The notes beneath the pieces are model-generated. The model saw nothing but the letters and a program-made list of their open reading frames with translations. It made no database searches and was not told where the DNA came from. Source: Pseudomonas grimontii (lineage in GTDB: Bacteria > Pseudomonadota > Gammaproteobacteria > Pseudomonadales > Pseudomonadaceae). Taken from it: 64,000 nt of DNA. The DNA is taken from the NCBI RefSeq assembly GCF_007858185.1, contig NZ_VFES01000014.1, positions 155,839 to 219,838 of the forward strand, in the 5' to 3' direction. Shown here one piece after another: positions 53,366 to 62,547 of this stretch. Position 1 is the first letter of the stretch. Each line of letters begins with the position of its first letter. Both the position numbers and the translations under genes were made by a program.

Positions 53366-54898
53366 ATGCCCCGTAAAACCTGGCGCGCCACGCTCGCCGC
53401 CTATGCCAGCCCCTCGACGTTAGTGCTGTTGTTGCTCGGCTTTGCCGCCGGCTTGCCTTACATGTTGGTGTTCTCGACGCTTTCGGTGTGGTTGCGTGAG
53501 GCCGGTGTGGCCCGCGAGACCATCGGCTATGCGAGCCTGATCGGTTTGGCGTATGCCTTCAAATGGGTCTGGTCGCCACTGCTTGACCAATGGCGCCTGC
53601 CGCTGCTCGGTAAACTCGGACGTCGTCGCTCCTGGCTTGTGCTTGCACAGTCGCTGGTGATCCTCGGATTGATCGGCATGGGTTTCTGCGACCCGCAGAA
53701 ACACCTGTCCTGGTTGATCGCCATTGCCGTCGTGGTCGCCTTCGCTTCCGCCACCCAGGACATCGCGGTCGACGCCTACCGCCTGGAAATCGCCGACGAC
53801 AGCCGCCAGGCCGCCCTCGCCGCCAGTTATATGTCCGGCTATCGCATCGCCGCCCTGCTGGCCACGGCCGGTGCGCTGTTCTTTGCCGAAGGCTTCGGCT
53901 CCACTGGCTTCAACTATAAGCACTCGGCCTGGACCGGCACCTATGTGTTGTTCGGCGTGCTGATGATCCCGGCGCTGCTGACCACCTTGTTCATGCGCGA
54001 ACCCAATGTGCCACTGCGCACCCAGTTGCAAGCCGGGCGCTACAGCTTCGTGCATCAACTGGTGTCGGTGTTTGTGCTGATCGTGTTGCTGGTGTCGGTG
54101 CCCGCCATGTTTACCCAGCTGTACAACACCGACTTCGCCAGCGTGCTGTTTCAAGGTGTCAGCCTGTGGGACCTGCTGATGGAGGACCGCGCCTTCCTGC
54201 GCGCCATTCTGTATATCACCCTCACCGCGATTTGCCTGTCGGCCATGGGGCGCCGGGGCCTGGCGCCGGTGCTGACGCCGGTCAACGACTTTATCCTGCG
54301 CTACCGCTGGCAGGCATTGCTGCTGCTGGGGCTGATCGCCACCTATCGCATGTCCGACACGGTGATGGGCGTGATGGCCAACGTGTTCTATATCGACCAG
54401 GGCTTTACCAAGGACCAGATTGCCGGGGTCAGCAAGATTTTCGGCCTGATCATGACCCTGCTCGGCGCCGGCATGGGTGGCCTGCTGATCGTGCGCTTCG
54501 GCATCCTGCCGATCCTGTTTATCGGCGGTATCGCGTCGGCCGGCACCAACCTGCTGTTCGTGATGCTCGCCGACATGGGCCCCGACCTGCAGATGCTGAT
54601 CTTCACCATCTCCCTGGATAACTTCAGCTCGGGCCTGGCCACCTCGGCGTTCGTGGCCTACCTGTCGAGTCTGACCAACCTCAAATTTTCCGCCACTCAA
54701 TATGCACTGCTCAGCTCGATCATGCTGCTGCTACCGCGCCTGATCGGTGGGTATTCAGGGGTAATGGTCGAGAAGTTCGGCTATCACAACTTCTTCCTGA
54801 TCACCTGCATGCTGGGCGTGCCGACACTGCTGCTGATTGCGTTGCACTGGTATCAGGAGAATCGGAGGATTCGGCTGAATCCGCCGGCAGAGGACTGA
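53366..54898 (+). CDS. ampG: AmpG-type muropeptide permease
   Basis: 510 residues, about 12-14 membrane helices. MFS start AGLPYMLVFSTLSVWLREAGV, loop GYASLIGLAYAFKWVWSPLLDQWRLP, and SATQDIAVDAYRLEIADDSRQAALAA are hallmarks of AmpG. Imports GlcNAc-anhydroMurNAc peptides for cell-wall recycling; in Pseudomonas this controls ampC beta-lactamase through AmpR. It is in the same neighbourhood (groESL, fxsA) as PA4393 of P. aeruginosa. A solitary GIII-type REP follows. Confidence 0.92.
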   Translation: MPRKTWRATLAAYASPSTLVLLLLGFAAGLPYMLVFSTLSVWLREAGVARETIGYASLIGLAYAFKWVWSPLLDQWRLPLLGKLGRRRSWLVLAQSLVILGLIGMGFCDPQKHLSWLIAIAVVVAFASATQDIAVDAYRLEIADDSRQAALAASYMSGYRIAALLATAGALFFAEGFGSTGFNYKHSAWTGTYVLFGVLMIPALLTTLFMREPNVPLRTQLQAGRYSFVHQLVSVFVLIVLLVSVPAMFTQLYNTDFASVLFQGVSLWDLLMEDRAFLRAILYITLTAICLSAMGRRGLAPVLTPVNDFILRYRWQALLLLGLIATYRMSDTVMGVMANVFYIDQGFTKDQIAGVSKIFGLIMTLLGAGMGGLLIVRFGILPILFIGGIASAGTNLLFVMLADMGPDLQMLIFTISLDNFSSGLATSAFVAYLSSLTNLKFSATQYALLSSIMLLLPRLIGGYSGVMVEKFGYHNFFLITCMLGVPTLLLIALHWYQENRRIRLNPPAED

Positions 54899-54935
54899 TT
54901 TTGGGGGCCCTTTAAAAGCCAGACCGCGGCGCCCC

Positions 54936-54963
54936 CATCGCGAGCAAGCTCTGCTCCTACAAA
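54936..54963. repeat. Solitary GIII-type REP
   Basis: CGCGAGCAAGCTCTGCTCCT forms a short hairpin of the GIII REP family. No inverted partner is visible nearby. Confidence 0.65.
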
Positions 54964-55053
54964 CAGCCCTACATTCTGATGCCTGTACGGCGGCAGTTTG
55001 CGCCCGTACAATCCCAAGTCATTTCAAGTCCAAGCAACCGACAACGGCCTACC

Positions 55054-56769
55054 ATGCGTACCAGTCAATATTTGCTCGCCACACAGAAAGAAACGCCTTC
55101 CGACGCGGTCGTGATCAGCCATCAGCTGATGCTGCGCGCCGGCATGATCCGCAAACTGGCCTCCGGCCTGTACACCTGGCTGCCCATGGGCTTGAAGGTG
55201 ATGCGCAAGGTCGAAGCCATCGTTCGCGAAGAAATGAACGCTGCCGGCTCTCTCGAAGTGTTGATGCCGAGCACCCAACCGGCCGAGCTGTGGCAGGAAT
55301 CCGGGCGCTGGGAAGAGTACGGCCCTGAGTTGCTGCGCTTCAAGGACCGTCATGGCCGCGACTTCTGCGCCGGCCCGACCCACGAAGAAGTGATCACCGA
55401 CCTGATGCGCAACGAGTTGAGCAGCTATAAACAGCTGCCCCTCAACCTGTATCAGATCCAGACCAAATTCCGTGATGAAATCCGCCCACGCTTCGGCTTG
55501 ATGCGCGGCCGCGAATTCATCATGAAGGACGCCTATTCGTTCCACGCTGACCAGGCATCGCTGCAGGCCACCTACGACCGCATGCACCAGGCCTACTGCA
55601 ACGTGTTCACACGCCTGGGCCTGAAGTTCCGCCCGGTTGAAGCGGACAACGGCTCCATCGGCGGTGCCGGCTCCCACGAATTCCACGTGCTGGCCGAGTC
55701 CGGCGAAGACGACATCGTGTTCAGCAACGGTTCCGACTACGCGGCGAACATCGAGAAAGCCGAAGCCGTGCCACGGGAAACGTCCCGTCCAGCCCCGGCT
55801 GAAGAGCTGCGCCTGGTGGATACGCCAGAGACCAAGACCATCGCGGCGTTGGTGGAGAAATTCAATCTGCCGATTGAAAAGACCATCAAGACCCTGATCG
55901 TGCACGCCGAAGAAGAAGGCAAGCTGATCGCCCTGGTGATCCGTGGCGACCACGAACTCAACGAAATCAAGGCTGCCCAGCAACCTGGCGTGGCCAGCCC
56001 GCTGGTCATGGCCAGCGATGCCGAACTGCGCGACGCCATTGGCGCCGGTGCCGGGTCCCTCGGCCCGCTGAACCTGCCGCTGCCGATCATCATCGACCGT
56101 TCGGTCGAACTGATGAGCGACTTCGGTATCGGCGCGAACATCGACGACAAGCACTACTTCGGCGTGAACTGGGAGCGTGACCTGCCGGTTCCGACCGTTG
56201 CCGACCTGCGCAACGTGGTGGCCGGGGACCCAAGCCCGGATGGCAAGGGCACCCTGGAAATCAAGCGCGGCATCGAAGTCGGGCACATCTTCCAGCTGGG
56301 CAACAAGTACAGCAAGGCGATGAAGTGCGAAGTGCTGGGCGAGAACGGCAAGCCGATCACCCTGGACATGGGTTGCTACGGCATTGGCGTATCGCGTGTG
56401 GTTGCCGCTGCCATCGAGCAGAACAACGACGAGAAAGGCATTATCTGGAGTGACGCCCTGGCGCCGTTCCAGGTGGCCCTGGTACCGCTGCGTTACGAAA
56501 CCGAGCAAGTACGCGAAGCCACCGACAAACTGTATGCCGAACTGACGGCTGCCGGTTTTGAAGTGCTGCTGGATGACCGGGACAAGAAAACCAGCCCGGG
56601 CATCAAGTTCGCCGACATGGAGCTGATTGGCATCCCGCACCGGATCGTGGTCAGTGACCGCGGCCTGGCCGATGGCAATCTGGAATACAAGAGCCGGACC
56701 GAAGCCGAAGCCCAACCGTTGCCGGTGGCTGACGTGCTGTCTTTCCTCCAGGCGCGTATTCGTCGCTGA
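55054..56769 (+). CDS. proS: Prolyl-tRNA synthetase
   Basis: 571 residues, the bacterial-type length with the editing INS domain inserted between class II motifs 2 and 3. Starts RTSQYLLATQKETPSDA; motif 2 is QIQTKFRDEIRPRFGLMRGREFIMKD; the INS domain spans about 225-390; motif 3 region MGCYGIGVSRVVAA; the anticodon-binding domain occupies the last 110 residues. Charges tRNA-Pro and hydrolyses mischarged alanine. The true ATG is at 55054; the frame is open 25 codons upstream. It precedes a lipoprotein gene by about 20 bases and may share its transcript. Confidence 0.98.
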   Translation: MRTSQYLLATQKETPSDAVVISHQLMLRAGMIRKLASGLYTWLPMGLKVMRKVEAIVREEMNAAGSLEVLMPSTQPAELWQESGRWEEYGPELLRFKDRHGRDFCAGPTHEEVITDLMRNELSSYKQLPLNLYQIQTKFRDEIRPRFGLMRGREFIMKDAYSFHADQASLQATYDRMHQAYCNVFTRLGLKFRPVEADNGSIGGAGSHEFHVLAESGEDDIVFSNGSDYAANIEKAEAVPRETSRPAPAEELRLVDTPETKTIAALVEKFNLPIEKTIKTLIVHAEEEGKLIALVIRGDHELNEIKAAQQPGVASPLVMASDAELRDAIGAGAGSLGPLNLPLPIIIDRSVELMSDFGIGANIDDKHYFGVNWERDLPVPTVADLRNVVAGDPSPDGKGTLEIKRGIEVGHIFQLGNKYSKAMKCEVLGENGKPITLDMGCYGIGVSRVVAAAIEQNNDEKGIIWSDALAPFQVALVPLRYETEQVREATDKLYAELTAAGFEVLLDDRDKKTSPGIKFADMELIGIPHRIVVSDRGLADGNLEYKSRTEAEAQPLPVADVLSFLQARIRR

Positions 56770-56789
56770 AAACCAGATCAAGAGAAGTC

Positions 56790-57743
56790 ATGTTCAAGCG
56801 AAACACCAGAGCCCTGGGGGGCGCCGCCTTGTGCGGCGCCCTGCTGGTCAGCGGCTGCGCCAATCAGATGTCGCAACGCAGTGAGCACGAGGAGCGGGTC
56901 GAGCGTAAGTTGCTCGACCACAGCCTGCAGATCGATGTAGGCGAACCCAAAGTGCTGGAACTGCCGCAACGCCGGGTTCGTATTCACGAGCAGAAGACCT
57001 TCGAGGTCACCGAATTCGAAGTCACCCGTCGTTACGACCGCTACACCCCTTACCAGCCCTGGCGCAAACTCTATGAGATGCCCCTGGGTGCAGTTGCCTT
57101 GGTAGCGGGTGCGGGCGCCAATGTGGCGAACATCTTCGCCCTCGGCAACCTGCCCACCAGCATGACCCACGACTGGCTGACCTACGGCGTGGACGGTCTC
57201 AACCCGTTCATGAACGTGCAATCCCATGGCCGTGCGCAACAGAACCTGGCAGGTATCGATGAAGTCCAGCGCGACAAGCGCGTGGAGTATTCGAGCCTGC
57301 CCTGGAGCGAACGCCCGGTCCAGGTCACCGCCGGCAAACAGACCCATGAGCTGACCACCGACCGCAACGGCGTCCTGCGCCTTAACCTGTTGGACAGCCC
57401 GTTTGCCGAGCAGGACCTGAACCGCGTCACAACCTTGAAGATCAGCGTGGAAGATGGCCAGGACGACGTGCACTCGGACTCGACCCTGGCGATCAGCAGC
57501 ACCCTGCGCGGCAAGTTGCTGGAAGCCCATGGCCTGATCTACGACGACCTGGAAGACGATGAAGTCAGCCAGTGGGTGCACCGGGTCAAGCGCCTGTCGG
57601 AGCTGGGCCTGGAAGAAGAAGCCAGCGAACTGGAACAAAGCCTGATCGAACTGACCCGCAATGATCCCGAGTTGCAGCAGGAGTTCCTGCAAGCGCTGAC
57701 CAAGGATGCGGGGCGGTTGGTGGCGGATCCCGGCGCACGCTGA
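56790..57743 (+). CDS. Lipoprotein of unknown function downstream of proS
   Basis: 317 residues. Signal peptide with lipobox LVSGC (Cys 23). The mature part begins with a coiled-coil-like charged helix (ANQMSQRSEHEERVERKLL), then beta-rich segments, a small hydrophobic stretch (PLGAVALVAGAGANVANIFALG) that may dip into the membrane, and a long acidic C-terminal helix with EEEASELEQSLIELTRNDPELQQEF. I do not recognise a domain. It is 20 bases after proS and in the same direction, as at the proS locus of P. aeruginosa (from memory). A GI REPIN follows. Confidence 0.7.
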   Translation: MFKRNTRALGGAALCGALLVSGCANQMSQRSEHEERVERKLLDHSLQIDVGEPKVLELPQRRVRIHEQKTFEVTEFEVTRRYDRYTPYQPWRKLYEMPLGAVALVAGAGANVANIFALGNLPTSMTHDWLTYGVDGLNPFMNVQSHGRAQQNLAGIDEVQRDKRVEYSSLPWSERPVQVTAGKQTHELTTDRNGVLRLNLLDSPFAEQDLNRVTTLKISVEDGQDDVHSDSTLAISSTLRGKLLEAHGLIYDDLEDDEVSQWVHRVKRLSELGLEEEASELEQSLIELTRNDPELQQEFLQALTKDAGRLVADPGAR

Positions 57744-57765
57744 GCTTCAAGCCATGTGAAGATCC

Positions 57766-57860
57766 AAATGTGGGAGGGGGCTTGCCCCCGATAGCAGTGG
57801 ATCAGCAAGCTTATATATAGCTGACCCGCCGCAATCGGGGGCAAGCCCCCTCCCACATTT
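57766..57860. repeat. GI-type REPIN between the lipoprotein gene and dinB
   Basis: Inverted GI arms with an AT-rich TTATATATAG spacer. It sits between convergent genes. Confidence 0.9.
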
Positions 57861-57874
57861 TTTGCTCCCGATTT

Positions 57875-58933
57875 CTACCAGGAGAACTCCAACTGTTCAT
57901 TGCCGGTGCTCAAGTCCAGCAACCGCACACCAATCCCCAGCAACCGCACCGGTTTCCCACCGCGATTAAACGCCTGGGTCATCAGTTGTTGATAACTCTC
58001 CAGATCCCGCGCCGCTCCCGCCTGTTCCAACGTCGTCTGGGTAAAGTCATGAAACTTCACCTTAACGAACGGCTTGCCCGCCTTATAGCTGCTGTCGATA
58101 CGCGCCATTCGCCCGGCCAGGGTTTCCATCAACTCTGGAAGTTTCGCCAGGCAGCTTGAGAGATCCGGCAAATCCACATCGTAGGTATTTTCCACACTGA
58201 TAGACTGCCGCCGGTTGTCATTCTGCACCACACGGTCATCTATCCCACGGGCCAGGCTCCAGAGCCGCTCGCCAAAGCTGCCGAATTCACGCACCAGCGC
58301 CAGCTTGTTCCATTCGCGCAATTGCAGGCAGTCTTCGATGCCCAGGCGCGCCAGCTTGTCTGCGGTCACCTTGCCCACGCCGTGCAACTTGCTCACGCGC
58401 AATTGGGAGACAAAGTCCTCGACCTGATCCGGGGTGACGACGAACAGGCCATTGGGTTTTTTCCAATCGCTGGCGATCTTGGCCAAGAACTTGTTCGGCG
58501 CCACACCGGCAGACACGGTGATGTGCAATTGGTTGGAGACCCGGCGGCGAATGTCTTGTGCGATGCGTGTGGCGCTGCCGCCAAAGTGCGGGCTGTCGGA
58601 GACATCCAGGTAGGCCTCGTCCAGCGACAGAGGCTCGATCAGGTCGGTGTAATCGCGAAAGATCGTCTGGATTTCCTTCGACGCTTCCTTATAAGCATCC
58701 ATGCGCGGTTTGACGATGGTCAGGTCCGGGCAGAGCTTGAGGGCATGGCGCGATGACATGGCTGAACGCACCCCATACGCGCGCGCTTCGTAGTTGCACG
58801 TAGCGATCACGCCCCTTCGATCTGCCGATCCACCCACCGCCAGGGGCTTTTGCGCCAGGCTCGGGTCATCACGCATCTCAATGGCGGCGTAGAAGCAATC
58901 ACAGTCAACGTGGATGATTTTGCGCTGCGTCAT
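57875..58933 (-). CDS. dinB: DNA polymerase IV (DinB, Y family)
   Basis: 352 residues from the ATG at 58933. Catalytic motif IIHVDCDCFYAAIE (first Asp) and SLDEAYLDV (Asp-Glu pair) near 100, then the helix-hairpin-helix GVGKVTADKLARLG and the little-finger domain ending LLDLSTGNEQLEFSW. There is no C-terminal beta-clamp QLxLxF-type motif that I can see beyond LEFSW. Error-prone translesion polymerase of the SOS response; a LexA box lies about 50 bases upstream. Confidence 0.96.
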   Translation of the reverse strand: MTQRKIIHVDCDCFYAAIEMRDDPSLAQKPLAVGGSADRRGVIATCNYEARAYGVRSAMSSRHALKLCPDLTIVKPRMDAYKEASKEIQTIFRDYTDLIEPLSLDEAYLDVSDSPHFGGSATRIAQDIRRRVSNQLHITVSAGVAPNKFLAKIASDWKKPNGLFVVTPDQVEDFVSQLRVSKLHGVGKVTADKLARLGIEDCLQLREWNKLALVREFGSFGERLWSLARGIDDRVVQNDNRRQSISVENTYDVDLPDLSSCLAKLPELMETLAGRMARIDSSYKAGKPFVKVKFHDFTQTTLEQAGAARDLESYQQLMTQAFNRGGKPVRLLGIGVRLLDLSTGNEQLEFSW

Positions 58934-58982
58934 AGATAGAAGAGGGGTGTAATCCAACGGGTGGGCAGTATCGCATCCACCC

Positions 58983-58998
58983 CTGTATATAGCACCAG
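58983..58998. promoter_or_regulatory. LexA (SOS) box of dinB
   Basis: CTGTATATAGCACCAG fits CTG-N10-CAG with a good CTGTATAT half, 50-65 bases before dinB. Confidence 0.8.
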
Positions 58999-59174
58999 TA
59001 GTTTGAATCTTCCGCCTGAGCGGTAGGAGATTTCCCAGATGAATTTATTTTCTCAATCGAAATTAGCATCTCAATAGAGCTGAAACCCTTGGCCCGACTG
59101 GCCCGCACGGCCAAAATGGCTCTGTTTGGAGAGCTAACCGATTGAACCACAAGCGCTTTTCTTCGATTCACGGG

Positions 59175-59202
59175 TTGACACAGTCGGCATCCTCTGTAGA
59201 AT
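59175..59202 (+). promoter_or_regulatory. Promoter of the first initiator tRNA gene
   Basis: TTGACA (59175-59180), a 16-base spacer and TAGAAT (59197-59202), a strong sigma-70 arrangement 14 bases before the tRNA. Confidence 0.85.
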
Positions 59203-59215
59203 GCCGACACACAGA

Positions 59216-59292
<77 letters not shown>

Positions 59293-59298
59293 AACATC

Positions 59299-59330
59299 AA
59301 AAAAGGCTACTCGAAAGAGTGGCCTTTTTT
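59299..59330 (+). terminator. Terminator of tRNA-fMet copy 1
   Basis: A long hairpin AAAAAAGGCTACTC/GAGTGGCCTTTTTT with a GAAA loop and a T run, identical in the second copy. Confidence 0.9.
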
Positions 59331-59331
59331 G

Positions 59332-59446
59332 TTGTGGCGAGCGGGCTTGCCCCGCGCTGGGCTGCGAAGCCGCCCCACACAAGATAGTGTGCACTTCACC
59401 ACGGACTGCTCCGCAGCCCGGCGCGGGGCAAGCCCGCTCACTACAA
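59332..59446. repeat. GII-type REPIN between the two initiator tRNA genes
   Basis: Inverted GTGGCGAGCGGGCTTGCCCC-type arms, with the second arm ending CCCGCTCACTACAA. It is the same family as the arms inside the 216-bp MITE-like element. Confidence 0.85.
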
Positions 59447-59521
59447 AAAGCGTTTTCAATCGCGAACTTAGGTTACATGTCAGCTATTTCGCACTTATTT
59501 GACCCATCGGCTCATTAACGG

Positions 59522-59549
59522 TTGACACCTCGCCGCTTGGCTGTAGAAT
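59522..59549 (+). promoter_or_regulatory. Promoter of the second initiator tRNA gene
   Basis: TTGACA (59522-59527), a 16-base spacer and TAGAAT (59544-59549). Confidence 0.85.
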
Positions 59550-59561
59550 GCCGCCCACAGA

Positions 59562-59638
<77 letters not shown>

Positions 59639-59644
59639 AACATC

Positions 59645-59676
59645 AAAAAAGGCTACTCGAAAGAGTGGCCTTTTTT
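59645..59676 (+). terminator. Terminator of tRNA-fMet copy 2
   Basis: Same hairpin and T run as copy 1. Confidence 0.9.
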
Positions 59677-59904
59677 GTATCCGATGAAAAAGTTCTTCTG
59701 AAACAATGGCATGGCATCTTTCATGAAACCGTAGACGGTTTGTAGAGTCCATCTCATTGCAAGCTACGCTTACGCCTCTACGACCAATGGCCGCAGTCGC
59801 CGCCCCCGGTGATCCGCGTTAATATTTGTAATTATTTTGTCCATAGGGATTGGTAACTTGGCTGGATACCCCCATCCTGTCGCGCACAATCCACGAGGTG
59901 ATTG

Positions 59905-62547
59905 ATGCGCGCCAACTCGTCTGAACCACAAGACACCGTCACAGCAGAACAACCTATCGCTCCCACCCGCTTGCGCTGGCTGGATCTGTTGAGCAAATAC
60001 CGGCAACCCATCGGGCTGGCCGTGACCTTGTTGTTGTTCGCTATCGCCCTGATCGCCTGCCGACACCTGTTGCTGGAACTGGACCTCTACGCCCTCCACG
60101 ATTCGATCCTGGAAGTGCCCAAGCCCGCGCTGCTCGGCGCATTCGCCGCCGCCGTCGCCGGGTTTGTGATTCTGTTGGGCTATGAGTTTTCCGGCGCACG
60201 CTATGCCGGGGTGAATCTACCGGCCAAGACCTTGGCCCTTGGCGGTTTTACTGCCTTTGCGATCGGCAATGCCATTGGCTTGTCGATGCTCTCGGGCGGC
60301 TCGGTGCGCTACCGTTTATATGCACGCCATGGCATCGGGGCTTCGGAAGTCGCCCACATGACCGTGTTCGCCAGCCTGGCACTGGGCTGCGCCCTGCCCC
60401 CGCTGGCGGCATTGGCCACGCTGAGCAACTTGCCGGCGGCGTCGACCTACCTGCATTTACCGCAAAGCGTGCTCGGCGGTGTGGCCGGCGCGGTGCTGTT
60501 GCTGTCGGCCGTGTTGTGCATCGGCATCTATCGCCGCCGCCTGCCGGAACAACCGTACCCGGACAACCTGCTGGTAAAAGCTGGCCGTCGAACCCTGCGC
60601 CTGCCTGGCCGGCGCCTGACGCTCCTGCAACTGATCATCACCGCACTGGACGTTGCCGCTGCCGCTACCGTCCTTTATATGCTGCTGCCGGAAGCACCGC
60701 CTTTCGGCCCGTTCCTGCTGGTGTATCTGCTGGCGCTGGCCGCGGGTGTACTCAGCCATGTGCCAGGTGGCGTAGGCGTTTTCGAAGCCATCCTGCTCGC
60801 CGCATTCGCCGACAAGCTCGGGGCCGCGCCATTGGCCGCCGCCCTGTTGCTGTACCGCATGATCTACGTGGTCCTGCCGCTGCTGATCGCCTGCGTATTC
60901 CTGCTGGTCAACGAAGCCCAGCGCCTGTTCCAGACTCAGCAAAGCCTGCGGGTAGCCTCGGGTTTGGCCGCACCGGTGCTGGCCGTACTGGTTTTTTTGT
61001 CCGGCGTGGTCCTGCTGTTTTCCGGCGCCACGCCGGAAATCGACTCACGCCTGGAAAACATCGGCTTCCTGATTCCCCACCGCCTGATTGACGCCTCGCA
61101 CTTTGGTGCCAGCCTGATCGGCGTGCTGTGCCTGTTACTGGCCCAGGGCCTGCGTCGACGCTTGTCGGCGGCCTGGATGTTGACCATGGTGCTGCTGCTG
61201 GCGGGCGCCCTCCTCTCGCTGCTCAAGGGTTTCGACTGGGAAGAAGCCAGCCTGATGACCATGACGGCAATACTGCTGGCGATCTTCCGCCGCTCGTTCT
61301 ATCGCGCCAGCCGCCTGACCGAGCTGCCTTTTTCACCGCTGTATCTGGTCGCCAGTGTCTGTGTGCTGGGGGCTTCTATCTGGCTGCTGCTGTTCGCGTA
61401 TCAAGATGTACCGTACAGCCATCAACTATGGTGGCAGTTCACCCTCGACGCCAACGCCCCACGCGGCCTGCGCTCGCTGTTGGGCGCCGCGGTGCTGCTG
61501 GTTATCGTCTCGCTGACCTGGTTGCTGCGCACCGCACGCCCGGTGATCCACCTGCCGACACCTGATGAGCTGGAACGCGCCACCAAGATCCTGATGGCGT
61601 CGTCGCAACCCGACGGCGGCCTGGCGCTGACCGGCGACAAGGCGCTGCTGTTCCACCCGAATGACGAAGCGTTCCTGATGTACGCCCGTCGCGGGCGTAG
61701 CCTGGTGGCCTTGTATGACCCGATCGGCCCGACCCAGCCCCGTGCCGAAATGATCTGGCAGTTCCGCGACCTGTGCGACATCCATCATGCGCGCCCCGTG
61801 TTCTATCAGGTACGCGCCGAGAACCTGCCCTATTACATGGACATCGGTCTCACCGCGATCAAACTGGGCGAAGAGGCCCGCGTCGACCTCAAACGCTTTG
61901 ACCTGGAAGCCAAGGGCAAAGAGATGAAGGACCTGCGCTACACCTGGAACCGTGGCACCCGCGACGGCCTGTCCCTGGAGATCTTTGAACCGGGCACGGC
62001 GCCGATGGATGAATTAAAAGTCATCTCGGACGCCTGGCTGACCGGTAAGAATGTGCGGGAAAAAGGCTTTTCCCTCGGACGCTTCAGCGACGACTACCTC
62101 AAGCACTTTCGCATCGCGATCATTCGCTTCGAAGGGCGCCCGGTGGCCTTCGCCAACCTGCTCGAGACCTACAACCACGACCTGGCCAGTCTCGACCTGA
62201 TGCGCGCCCACCCGGATGCGCCCAAGTTGACCATGGAATTCATGATGGTCGGCCTGATTCAACATTATAAGAGTCACGGCTACGCCCGTTTCAGCCTCGG
62301 CATGGTGCCGTTGTCGGGCCTGCAACCGCGACGCGGCGCACCACTGACCCAGCGCCTGGGCTCGATGGTGTTCCGTCGCGGCGAGCAACTGTATAACTTC
62401 CAAGGCTTGCGCCGCTTCAAAGACAAGTTCCAGCCTGACTGGGAACCCCGTTACATGGCTGTGCCCGCGGGACTTGACCCGCTGGTGGCACTGGCCGATA
62501 CCGCCGCCCTGATCGCGGGCGGCTTGACTGGATTGGTGAAACGCTGA
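59905..62547 (+). CDS. mprF: MprF: aminoacyl-phosphatidylglycerol synthase and flippase
   Basis: 880 residues from the ATG at 59905 with GAGGTG upstream. About 13-14 membrane helices fill the first 540 residues (flippase part), and the C-terminal cytosolic synthase domain (about 545-880) has DUF2156 motifs KALLFHPNDEAFLMYARRG, AFANLLETYNHDLASLDLMRAHPDAP and the Arg-rich end. It transfers an amino acid from aminoacyl-tRNA to phosphatidylglycerol; in P. aeruginosa (PA0920) it is alanine, giving resistance to cationic peptides (literature). The partner hydrolase is encoded directly downstream with a TGATG overlap. Confidence 0.94.
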   Translation: MRANSSEPQDTVTAEQPIAPTRLRWLDLLSKYRQPIGLAVTLLLFAIALIACRHLLLELDLYALHDSILEVPKPALLGAFAAAVAGFVILLGYEFSGARYAGVNLPAKTLALGGFTAFAIGNAIGLSMLSGGSVRYRLYARHGIGASEVAHMTVFASLALGCALPPLAALATLSNLPAASTYLHLPQSVLGGVAGAVLLLSAVLCIGIYRRRLPEQPYPDNLLVKAGRRTLRLPGRRLTLLQLIITALDVAAAATVLYMLLPEAPPFGPFLLVYLLALAAGVLSHVPGGVGVFEAILLAAFADKLGAAPLAAALLLYRMIYVVLPLLIACVFLLVNEAQRLFQTQQSLRVASGLAAPVLAVLVFLSGVVLLFSGATPEIDSRLENIGFLIPHRLIDASHFGASLIGVLCLLLAQGLRRRLSAAWMLTMVLLLAGALLSLLKGFDWEEASLMTMTAILLAIFRRSFYRASRLTELPFSPLYLVASVCVLGASIWLLLFAYQDVPYSHQLWWQFTLDANAPRGLRSLLGAAVLLVIVSLTWLLRTARPVIHLPTPDELERATKILMASSQPDGGLALTGDKALLFHPNDEAFLMYARRGRSLVALYDPIGPTQPRAEMIWQFRDLCDIHHARPVFYQVRAENLPYYMDIGLTAIKLGEEARVDLKRFDLEAKGKEMKDLRYTWNRGTRDGLSLEIFEPGTAPMDELKVISDAWLTGKNVREKGFSLGRFSDDYLKHFRIAIIRFEGRPVAFANLLETYNHDLASLDLMRAHPDAPKLTMEFMMVGLIQHYKSHGYARFSLGMVPLSGLQPRRGAPLTQRLGSMVFRRGEQLYNFQGLRRFKDKFQPDWEPRYMAVPAGLDPLVALADTAALIAGGLTGLVKR

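Noticed and set aside
54936..54963. Candidate terminator after ampG
   Set aside because: The hairpin lacks a T run and matches the GIII REP family better.
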